DNA of 64,000 nt from Strigops habroptila (taxonomy: Eukaryota; Chordata; Aves; Psittaciformes; Psittacidae). This document shows, piece by piece, positions 45,124-57,100 of this stretch (position 1 is the stretch's first letter; every line of letters begins with the position of its first letter). The DNA is taken from NCBI RefSeq assembly GCF_004027225.2, contig NW_022651099.1:1-64000 (forward strand), given 5' to 3'. The notes under the pieces are model-generated. The model worked only from the letters and a program-made list of their open reading frames with translations. It ran no database searches and was not told where the DNA came from. Made by a program: the position numbers and the translations under genes.

Positions 45124-48100
45124 TCACTGCACGGGGGGCACCACCAGCACCTTGCACTCCCTCTTGGCGATCTTGTCCAGCGCCAGCACCGCCCGGTCGG
45201 GGGGCAGCGCCAGGGGGCGCCCCACGGGGGACCCCACCGGGGGGGTGATGGCGCGGCGCTCCATCACACTGCCCGACCTGGGGACAAGGGGACAATGGGG
45301 GGTCTATGGGGTCTATGGGGTGTCTATGGGGCGATATGGAGTGTCTATGGGGTGATATGGGGTGTCTATGGGGCTCCATCACACTGCCCGACCTGGGGAC
45401 AAGGGGACAATGGGGTGATATGGGGTCTATGGGGTGTCTATGGGGTGATATGGGGTGTCTATGGGGTGTCTATGGGGTGTCTATGGGGCTCTATGGGGCT
45501 CCATCACATTGCCCGACCTGGGGACAAGGGGGGGTCTAGGGGGTGATATGGGGTGATATGGGGTGTCTATGGGGTGATATGGGGTGTCTATGGCGCTCCA
45601 TCACACTGCCCGACCTGGGGACAAGGTGACAATGGGTGTCTATGGGGTGATATGGGGTGTCTATGGGGTGTCTATGGGGCTCCATCACACTGCCCGACCT
45701 GGGGACAAGGGGACAATGGGGTGATATGGGGACAGATGTCACCTCTATGGGTCCCTATAGGGGTGGATGTCCCCTCTGTGGGGATGGAGGACTCCTCTAT
45801 GGGGTTCCTATGGGGATGGATGTCCCCTCTATGGGTCCCTATGGGGATGGATGTCCCCTCTATGGGTTCCTATGGGGATGGATGTCCCCTCTATGGGTCC
45901 CTATGGGGATGGATGTCACCTCCGTGGGTCCATATGGGGATGGATGTCCCCTCTATGGGTCCCTATGGGGATGGATGTCACCTCCGTGGGTCCCTATGGG
46001 GATGGATGTCCCCTCTATGGGTCCCTATGGGGATGGAGTCCCCTGTATGGGACTGAGCATCCTCTCTATGGGGTTCCTATAGGGATGGATGTCGCCTCCT
46101 GAGGTCCTTATGGCCCCATATCCCTATATCCCCCAATGCCCCCATATCCCACACCCCACACCCCACACCCCATTCCCCACGCCCCATATCCCACATCCCA
46201 TACCCCATGTCCCACACCCCACCCCCCACCCCCCACTCCCCATATCCCATTCCCCACCCCCCACCCCCCCTATCCCACACCCCACCCCCCACACCCCATA
46301 CCCCACACCCCATATCCCATACCCCACACCCCCCAACACCCGCAACCCCCACCCCCCACACCCCACATCCCCTATCCCACCCCCCACCCCCCATACCCCG
46401 TATCTCATACCCCATATCCCACACCCCATATCCCATACTCCATATCCCACACCCCATACCCCATATCCCATATCCCATACCCCATATCCCATATCCCATA
46501 TCCCATATCCCATACCCCATACCCCACACCCCATATCCCATACTCCATATCCCATACCCCATTCCCCACCCCCCCCACCCCATATCCCACACCCCATATC
46601 CCACACCCCATATCCCATACTCCATATCCCATACCCCATTCCCCACCCCCCCCACCCCATATCCCACACCCCATATCCCATATCCCATATCCCATATCCC
46701 ATATCCCACACCCCATATCCCACACCCCATACCCCATATCCCATATCCCATATCCCATACCCCACACCCCATATCCCATACCCCATATCCCATACCCCAT
46801 ACCCCATATCCCATATCCCACACCCCATATCCCACACCCCATATCCCATATCCCATATCCCACACCCCATATCCCACACCCCATATCCCATACTCCATAT
46901 CCCATACCCCATTCCCCAACCCCCCCACCCCATATCCCACACCCCATACCCCACACCCCATATCCCATACTCCATATCCCATACCCCATACCCCATATCC
47001 CACACCCCATATCCCATATCCCATATCCCATATCCCATATCCCACACCCCATATCCCACACCCCATATCCCACACCCCATATCCCATATCCCATATCCCA
47101 CACCCCATATCCCACACCCCATATCCCACACCCCATATCCCACACCCCATATCCCATATCCCATATCCCACACCCCATATCCCACACCCCATATCCCACA
47201 CCCCATATCCCACACCCCATACCCATATCCCATATCCCATATCCCACACCCCATACCCCACACCCCATACCCCATATCCCATATCCCATATCCCATATCC
47301 CACACCCCATACCCCACACCCCATATCCCATATCCCATATCCCATATCCCACACCCCATATCCCACACCCCATACCCCATACCCCATATCCCATACCCCA
47401 TTCCCCACCCCCCCCACCCCATATCCCATATGGGGGGATGTCTCCCATGTCTCCCCCCCCCCACCTGATGAGGTGGCTGCGCGGCGGCTGCTGGTGCGAG
47501 AAGGACTGGGAGCGGCCGAGCCCCGCCTGGTGCCGCTCCAGCAGGTCGCGCAGGGCCGGGCTGCTGGGGCTGCTGCGCCGCGACACGGGCCGGGGCTCAG
47601 CCGCGGCCGGCGCCGCGCTGGCGGCGAACTGCAGCTTCAGCTTCATGTGGCGGGACAGCTGCGGGCACGGCCGTGAAACGGGGGGGGGGTGGGGAATGGG
47701 ATATGGGGGATGGGATATGGGATATGGGATGTGGAATATGGGGTTTGGGATACAGGGTGTGGGATATGGGGTGTGGGGTATGGGGTGTGGGGTGTGGGGT
47801 GTGGGATATGGGGTGTGGAATATGGGGTTTGGGATACAGGGTGTGGGATATGGGGTGTGGGGTATGGGGTGTGGGATATGGGATGTGGAATATGGGGTTT
47901 GGGATACAGGGTGTGGGGGGTGTGGGATATGGGGTGTGGGGATATGGGATATGGGGTGTGGGATATGGGATATGGGGTGTGGGATGTGGGGTGTGGGGTG
48001 TGGGATATGGGGTGTGGGATATGGGGTGTGGGGTATGGGATGTGGGGTATGGGGTGTGGGATATGGGGTGTGGGGTATGGGATATGGGGTATGGGGTGTG

Positions 48101-51100
48101 GGATATGGGGTGTGGGGTATGGGATGTGGGGTATGGGGTGTGGGGTATGGGGTGTGGGGTATGGGGTGTGGGATGTGGGGTGTGGGTTGTGGGGAGTGGG
48201 ATATAGGCATGGATATGGGGATGGGGTGTGGGGTATGGGATGTGGAGTGGGGGGTGTGGGGTGTGGGGTATGGATATGGAGTATGGGATATGGGGTATGG
48301 GGTGTGGGGTGTGGGGTATGGGGTGTGGGGTATGGGGAATGGGATACGGGGTGTGGGGTATGGGGAATGGGATATGGGGATATGGGGAATGGGATATGGG
48401 GTGTGGGATAGGGGGTATGGGATATGGGATACGGGGTGTGGGATATGGGGTGTGGGATATGGAATATAGGGTATGGGGTATGGGATGTGGGGTGTGGGAT
48501 GTGGGGTGTGGGGTATGGGGTGTGGGCGTGGATATAGGGGTGGGGTGGGGGGTGGGGGTTGTGGGTATGGGGTATGGGATATGGGGTGTGGGCATGGATA
48601 TGGGGATGGGGTGTGGGATGTGGGGTGTGGGGTGTGGGATATGGAATATAGGGTATGGGGTATGGGATGTGGGATATGGGGTATGGGATATGGGGTGTGG
48701 GATATGGGGGTGGGGTATGGTATGTGGGGTGTGGGGTATGGGATAGGGGGTATGGGATATGGGGTATGGGATATGGGGTGTGGGGTATGGGATATGGGGT
48801 ATGGGATATGGGGTGTGGGGTATGGGATATGGGATATGGGGTATGGGGTGTGGGGTATGGGGTGTGGGGTGTGGGATGTGGGATATGGGGTGTGGGGTGT
48901 GGGATATGGGGTGTGGGGTGTGGGATATGGGGTGGGGGTTTGGGATTTGGGGTGTGGGGTATGGGATAGGGGGTGTGGGATAGGGGGTATGGGCATGGAT
49001 ATGGGGATGGGTGGGGGGGTGTGGGGTGTGGGATGTGGGGTGTGGGATATGGGATATGGGGTGTGGGATAGGGGGTATGGGATATGGATATGGGGTATGG
49101 GCATGGATATGGGGATGGGGTGTGGGGTATGGGATGTGGGGTGTGGGGATATGGGATATGGGATATGGAGTATGGGATATGGGGTGTGGGATATGGGGTG
49201 TGGGATACAGGGTATGGGATATGGGACATGGGATATGGGGTGGGGGGTGTGGGATATGGGGTGTGGGATATGGGACATGGGATATGGGTACATGGGGACA
49301 TGGGGATATGCCAATAAGGGGACATGGGGATGTGGGATACGGGGATACAGGACACAGCGACACGGGATATGGGGAGACGGGGCTCTGGAGCCGCGGGACA
49401 TGGGCACAACGGGGGGCTCTGGGGTCAATGTGGGGCCAGGGTCAGTGTGGGTCCGGGTCAGTGTGGGGCAGGGTCAGTGTGGGGCTGGGACACTGTGGGT
49501 CCGGGATCAATGTGCGGCAGGGTCGGTGTGGGGCTGGTCAGTGTGGGTCTGGGATCAATGTGGGGCTGGTCACTGTGGGGCAGGGTCAATGTGGGTCTGG
49601 GATCAATGTGGGGCAGGGTCACTGTGGGGCAGGGTCTCTGTGGGTCCGGGTCAGTGTGGGTCTGGGATCAATGTGGGTCGGGATCAATGTGGGTCCGGGT
49701 CACTGTGGGGCAGGGTCACTGTGGGTCCAGGATCAATGTGGGTCCGGGTCAGTGTGGGTCCGGGGTCAGTGTGGGTCCGGGGTCAGTGTGGGGCCGTGTC
49801 AGTGTGGGGCAGGTCACTGTGGGGCAGGCCGCTGTGGGGCAGGCCGCTGTGGGGCAAGCCGCTGTGGGTCGGGGTCACTATGGGGCAGGCCGCTGTGGGG
49901 CAGGCCGCTGTGGGTCGGGGTCACTATGGGGCAGGCCGCTGTGGGGCAGGCCGCTGTGGGTCCGGGTCACTATGGGGCAGGCCGCTGTGGGGCAGGCCGC
50001 TGTGGGTCGGGGTCACTATGGGGCAGGCCGCTGTGGGGCAGGTCGCTGTGGGGCAGGGTCACTATGGGGCAGGCCGCTGTGGGTCGGGGTCACTATGGGG
50101 CAGGCCGCTGTGGGGCAGGCCACTGTGGGTCGGGGTCACTATGGGGCAGGCCGCTGTGGGGCTGGGTTGCTGTGGGGCAGGCCGCTGTGGGGCAGGTCAC
50201 TGTGGGTCTGGGATCAATGTGGGGCAGGCCGCTGTGGGTCCGGGTCACTATGGGGCAGGCCGCTGTGGGGCAGGCCGCTGTGGGGCAGGCCGCTGTGGGG
50301 CAGGTCACTGTGGGGCCAGGTCAGTGTGGGTCCGGGTCGGTGTGGGGCAGGTCACTGTGGGGCAGGCCGCTGTGGGGCAGGTCACTATGGGGCAGGCCGC
50401 TGTGGGTCGGGGTCACTATGGGGCAGGCCGCTGTGGGGCAGGCCGCCGTGGGGCTGGCTCACCTCGAAGAGGCCGGCGCGCAGGGCCTGGAAGGCCACGC
50501 GGGTGGTGGTGGCGCTGCCCTTGCGCGAGAAGCCCAGGTTGGTTTGGGGCGAGTGGCAAACCACGGCCTCCGGCGCCCCACGCTCCTCGCCCGGCGCCCG
50601 CTGCCCTGCGCGACCGGCACAGCGGGGCTGGGGGGCGTGGGGGGGCTGGGGGGGGATGGGGGGGGCTATGGGGTGATTACGGGGTGTCTATGGTGGTCTA
50701 TGGGGTGATACAGGGGGTCTATGGGGTGATATGGGGGGTCTATGGGGTGTCTATGGGGGTCTAGGGGGTGATATGGGGGGCCTATGGGGGTTCTAAGGGG
50801 GGCTAGGGGGTGTCTAGGGGGGTCTATGGGGTGTCTATGGGGGTCTAGGGGGTGATATGGGGTGTCTAGGGGTGTCTAGGGGGTGGTTATGGGGGGCTAT
50901 GGGGTGATATGGGGGGTCTATGGGGATTCTAAGGGGGTCTAGGGGGTGTCTGGGGGGGCTAGGGGGTGGTTATGGAGGGCTATGGGGTGATATGGGGGTC
51001 TAGGGGGTGATATGGGGGGCTATGGGGTGATATGGGGGGTCTATGGGGATTCTAAGGGGGTCTAGGGGGTGTCTAGGGGGGTCTAGGGGGTGGTTATGGG

Positions 51101-54100
51101 GGTCTATGGGGTGATATGGAGGGTCTATGGGGGTTCTAAGGGGGGCTAGGGGGTGTCTAGGGGGGTCTAGGGGGTGGTTATGGGGGGCTATGGGGTGATA
51201 TGGGGGGTCTATGGGGATTCTAAGGGGGTCTAGGGGGTGTCTGGGGGGGCTAGGGGGTGGTTATGGGGGGCTATGGGGCGATACCGGGGGTCTATGGGGT
51301 GCCTAGGGGGGTCTAGGGGGTGTCTAGGGAGGCTATGGGTGTTCTAAGGGGGGCTATGGGGTGTCTATGGGGGTCTATGGGGGGTCCATGGGTGTCTATG
51401 GGGTGTCTATGGAGCCCCTCAGTGTGGACCTTTCGCCCTGGGGCACCAGCACAGGAGGGTCTATGGGGTGATATGGGGTTCTATGGGGGTCTGTGGGGTG
51501 ATATGGGGGTCTATAGGGGGCTATGGGGTGTCTATAGGGTGTCTATGGGGCTCTATTGAGGGTGGGTGTCACCCCTATGGGGCTGGATGTCCCCTCCCCA
51601 TGTCCCCATTGTCCCCCAACCCCATCACCACCCATTGCACGTACCCACCACATCCTTCCTCCACCTTCACCCCCCATATCCCACCCCCCATATCCCACAC
51701 CCCACATCCCACCCCCTATATCCCACCCCCTATATCCCATTGTCCCCACTGATGTCCCCAACCTGTGGTGGCCGTCTCTGGGGTCCAGACCAAGCGCACG
51801 GCCAGGAAGTCCTGCAGGTCATTGAGGAGCGTGTAGGTGACCATGAAGCGCTGGTGGGCCACCACCGGCGACTCACACGTGGCCATCATCACGAAGCGAG
51901 GACGTTCCAAGCGGATACTGGGAAGTCTATGGGATGGCGACACCATAAGGGACACCCTATGGGCCATAGGGACCTGCCCTTGGGGTCTATAGGGCCGTGG
52001 GTGCTCACCGGTAGTGCGTGGAGATGCTGGTGGTGAAGGGTAGCTTTGGGGTGGACCATTGGATGATGGCTACGAGGGGGACTTCCAAGCCCTGGTTGAA
52101 GGGGACAATGGGTTGGAGATGTCCCCATTGTGGCCCTAAAGGTCCTCATTGAGGGTAAGGACCCCACAACCATCAATGGGGGTCCTCAATGGAGGGTTCT
52201 TCAACACCCAACAGGTCTTGGTTGGGGGGGACAATGGGTTGGAGATGATTCCAATGGGTTGGAGAAGTCTCCATTGTGGCCCCATAAGGGTCTTCACTGA
52301 GGGTAAAGACCCCAAAACCATCAATGAGGTTCCTCCATTGAAGACCCACCAATGATGTTCCTCCACGGAGGGTTCCCCAATACCCATCAATGAGGTCCTT
52401 CCATTGAAGGTCCTCCAAGACCCACCAATGAGGTTCCTCCATTGAAGACCCATCAATAAAGTTCCTCCATCGAGGTCCCCATTGAAGCCCCACCATTGGG
52501 GTCCTCCATTGAAGCCCCACCACTGGGGTCCCCCATTGAAGCCCCACCATTGAGGTCCCCATTGAAGCCCCCCCATTGAGGTCCCCATTGAAGCCCCACC
52601 ATTGAGGTCCCATTGAAGCCCCACCATTGAGGTCCCCATTGAAGCCCCACCATTGAGGTCCCATTGAAGCCCCACCATTGAGGTCCCCATTGAAGCCCCA
52701 CCATTGAGGTCCCATTGAAGCCCCACCATTGAGGTCCCCATCGGAGCCCCACCATTGAGGTCCCCATCGAAGCCCCACCATTGAGGTCCCCATTGAAGCC
52801 CCACCACTGGGGTCCCCCATTGAAGCCCCCCCATTGAGGTCCCCATTGAAGCCCCCCCATTGAGGTCCCCCATTGAAGCCCCATCATTGAGGTCCCCATT
52901 GAAGCCCCACCATTGAGGTTCCCCATTGAATCCCCACCATTGAGGTCCCCCATTGAAGCCCCACCATTGAGGTCCCCATTGAAGCCCCACCATTGAGGTT
53001 CCCCACTGAAGCCCCACCATTGAGGTCCCCCATTGAAGCCCCCCATTGAGGTCCCCATTGAAGCCCCACCATTGAGGTCCCCATCGAAGCCCCACCATTG
53101 AGGTCCCCCATTGAAGCCCCACCATTGAGGTCCCCATCGAAGCCCCATCATTGAGGTCCCCATTGAAGCCCCACCATTGGGGTCCCCATTGAAGCCCCAT
53201 CATTGAGGTCCCCACTGAAGCCCCACCATTGAGGTCCCCCATTGAAGCCCCATCATTGAGGTCCCCATTGAAGCCCCACCACTGGGGGTCCCCATTGAAG
53301 CCCCCACATTGAGGTCCCCATTGAAGCCCCCCCATTGAGGTCCCCCATTGAAGCCCCATCATTGAGGTCCCCATTGAAGCCCCACCATTGAGGTTCCCCA
53401 TTGAATCCCCACCATTGAGGTCCCCCATTGAAGCCCCACCATTGAGGTCCCATTGAAGCCCCACCATTGAGGTCCCCATTGAAGCCCCACCATTGAGGTT
53501 CCCCACTGAAGCCCCCCCATTGAGGTCCCCCATTGAAGCCCCCCATTGAGATCCCCATTGAAGCCCCACCATTGGGGTCCCCATTGAAGCCCCACCATTG
53601 GGGTCCCCCTCACCTCTTTGGTGTCCTCGGGCGGGCGCTCGGGCGCGTGGAGCTGGAAGAGGAAGTTCTGCTCCTCCAGGGCACTGAGGGCGCAGGGACA
53701 CGCGGAGCCGGCCCCGGCCACGCGGCAGAAGGAGCCCACCGGGACCTCACCCGAGTGGTGGCTTCAGGGGGGACATGGGGGTCACCATGGCCCCAAAAGG
53801 GGTCCCAATGGCCATAAAGAGGGTCCCAATGGTCCTAATGAGGGTCTCCATGGACCCATAATGGTCTCAGTGGCCATAAAGAGGGTCCCAATGGTCCTAA
53901 TAAGAGTCTCCATGGACCCAAAATGGTCCTAATGGCCATAAAGAGGGTCCCAATGGCCTCAAAGAGGGTCCCCATGGCCATAAAGAGGGTCCCAATAGTC
54001 CTAATGAGGGTCTCCATGGACCCATAATGGTCTCAGTGGCCATAAAGAGGGTCCCAATGGCCTCAAAGAGAGTCCCAATGGTCCTCATGAGGGTCTCCAT

Positions 54101-57100
54101 GGACCCAAAATGGTCCTAATGGCCATAAAGAGGGTCCCAATGGTCATAAAGAGGGTCCCAATGGTCCTAATGAGGGTCCCCATGGCCATAAAGAGGGTCC
54201 CTATGGCCACAATGACACCCCAAAGAGGGTCCCCATGGCCCCAGGTTGTCCCCATTGCCCCATTGCCCCCATTACCCCCATCACCCCCATTGTCCCCATT
54301 GCCCTCATTGCCCCCATTGCCCCCATTGCCCCCATTGCCCCCATTGTCCCCATTGTCCCCATTACCCCCATTGCCCCCATTGTCCCCATTGTCCCCATTA
54401 CCCCCATTACCCCCATTGCCCCCATTGTCCCCATTGCCCCCATTGTCCCCATTGTCCCCATTACCCCCATTGCCCCCATTGCCCCCATTGTCCCCATTGT
54501 CCCCATTGTCCCCATTACCCCCATTGCCCCCATTGCCCCCACTGCCCCCATTGCCCCCATTGCCCCCCATTGCCCCCATTGTCCCCATTGCCCCCATTGT
54601 CCCCATTGTCCCCATTACCCCCATTGCCCCCATTGTCCCCATTGCCCCCATTGTCCCCATTGCCCCCATTACCCCCATTGTCCCCATTGCCCCCATTGCC
54701 CCCATTGCCCCCCATTGCCCCCATTGTCCCCATTACCCCCATTGCCCCCATTGTCCCCATTGCCCCCATTGTCCCCATTGCCCCCATTGCCCCCCATTGC
54801 CCCCATTGTCCCCATTGCCCCCCATTGCCCCCAGTCACCAGACGTCGTCGACCAGCAGCACGGAGCCATCGGGCAGCACGGGCAGGTAACTGGCGTTGAG
54901 GTTGGGCAGCACCCGAACGGAGCACAGGGACAGCGGCTCCTGCGAGCTGCCATTGAGCACTGGGGACAATGGGGGCGATGGGGACAATGGGGGCGATGGG
55001 GGCAATGGGGACAATGGGGGTAATGGGGACAATGGGGCAATGGGGATGGGAGGAACATGCCGGGACCTGGTTAGAGCCATGTCATTGTCCCCATGATGTC
55101 CCCATATCCCATACCCCACACCCCATACCCACACCCCATATCCCACACCCCATATCCCATATCCCATACCCCACACCCCATACCCCATACCCCATATCCC
55201 ATATCCCATGCCCCATATCCCATGCCCCATATCCCATATCCCATATCCCATACCCCATATCCCATACCCCATATCCCACACCCCATATCCCACACCCCAT
55301 ACCCTATATCCCACACCACATACCCCATACCCCGTACCCCATATCCCATACCCCATATCCCATACCGCACACCCCATATCCCATACCCCATATCCCATAC
55401 CCCACACCCCATATCCCATATCCCACACCCCATATCCCATATCCCATACCCCATACCCCATATCCCATACCCCACACCCCATATCCCACACCCCATATCC
55501 CATACCCCACACCCCATATCCCATACCCCACACCCCATACCCCATATCCCACACCCCATACCCCATATCCCATACCCCATATCCCACACCCCACACCCCA
55601 TATCCCACACCCCATATCCCATATCCCATACCCCATACCCCATATCCCATATCCCACACCCCATACCCCATATCCCATATCCCACACCCCATATCCCATA
55701 CCCCACACCCCATACCCCATATCCCATACCCCATATCCCATATCCCATACCCCATACCCCATATCCCATACCCCATACCCCATATCCCATATCCCATACC
55801 CCACACCCCATACCCCATATCCCATACCCCATATCCCATATCCCATACCCCATATCCCATACCCCATATCCCACACCCCATATCCCATACCCCACACCCC
55901 ATACCCCATATCCCATACCCCATACCCCATATTCCATACCCCATACCCCATATCCCACACCCCATACCCCATATCCCATACCCCATATCCCACACCCCAC
56001 ACCCCATATCCCACACCCCATATCCCATACCCCATACCCCATATCCCACACCCCATATCCCATATCCCATACCCCATATCCCATACCGCACACCCCATAT
56101 CCCATACCCCACACCCCATACCCCATATCCCACACCCCATACCCCATATCCCATACCCCACACCCCATACCCCATATCCCATATCCCATATCCCATACCC
56201 CATATCCCACACCCCATATCCCATATCCCATACCCCATATCCCCAATGTCACCTTTAAGCAGGGTCAGATACTTCCCGGACACTGTGAGTTGGCGGCATC
56301 GGACCACGGGGGGAGGCAGCACCGTCAGCAACGTGCTCACTGTTGGGACATGGATATGGGTACAGGGATATAGGGATATGGGATATAGGGTATGGGGACC
56401 ATAGGGGACAACAGGGACAAGGGAGGTGGCACCTTGTGCCTTGAAGGCCGCCTGCTCCTGGCGGAAGACTTGAGCTGGATCCCGGCTCTGCAGCAGCTTC
56501 AGGTACCCGGAGCCTTCCTGCAGCTCCGGGGGCTCCGTGTCCCGGCGCCACACTGTGACCACCACCTATGGACATGGGGACAATGGGGACAATGGGGACA
56601 ATGGGGGGCAATGGGGGTAATGGGGGGCAATGGGGGTAATGGGGGGCAATGGGGGTCCCCAATGGGCACAGCGGTTGGTGGCCCCCATTGACTACAATGG
56701 TGCCAGGGTGTTGTTTGCCCTGATGGCCACAAGGCGGCAGTGTCGCCATTGTCCCCATTACCCCCATTGACTCCCATTGCCCCCCTTGTCCCCATCGCCC
56801 CCCATTGCCCCCATTGCCCCATTGCCCCCCATTGTCCCCATTACCCCCCTTGTCCCCATTACCTCCATTGCCCCCATTGCCCCATCGCCCCCCATTGCCC
56901 CCCATTGTCCCCATCGCCCCACCTTGGCCTTGCTGGTGCCGGGGGGCAGCCGGTCCAGGGCGATGGTGAGGGGGAAGATGACCTCATCCGGACACACGAT
57001 GGGCTCCTCCACAGGGACCTGGGGACACGGGGGCATTGGGGCACCTTGGACCAGTCACCCCATGTCCCTTTGTCCGCTTCATCCCATCCCCATGTCCCCC

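Noticed and set aside
46089-50764. Very long open frames on both strands (up to about 1,000 residues) rich in PHTPYPIS or GYGVWGMG
   Set aside because: They run through a 7-bp satellite and a 15-bp repeat with no stop in any frame and cross true TRAPPC14 exons on the other strand. Not genes.
55071-56565. Open frames of about 400-580 residues over 55.1-56.5 kb
   Set aside because: The same 7-bp satellite; only the segments coinciding with TRAPPC14 exons are coding.
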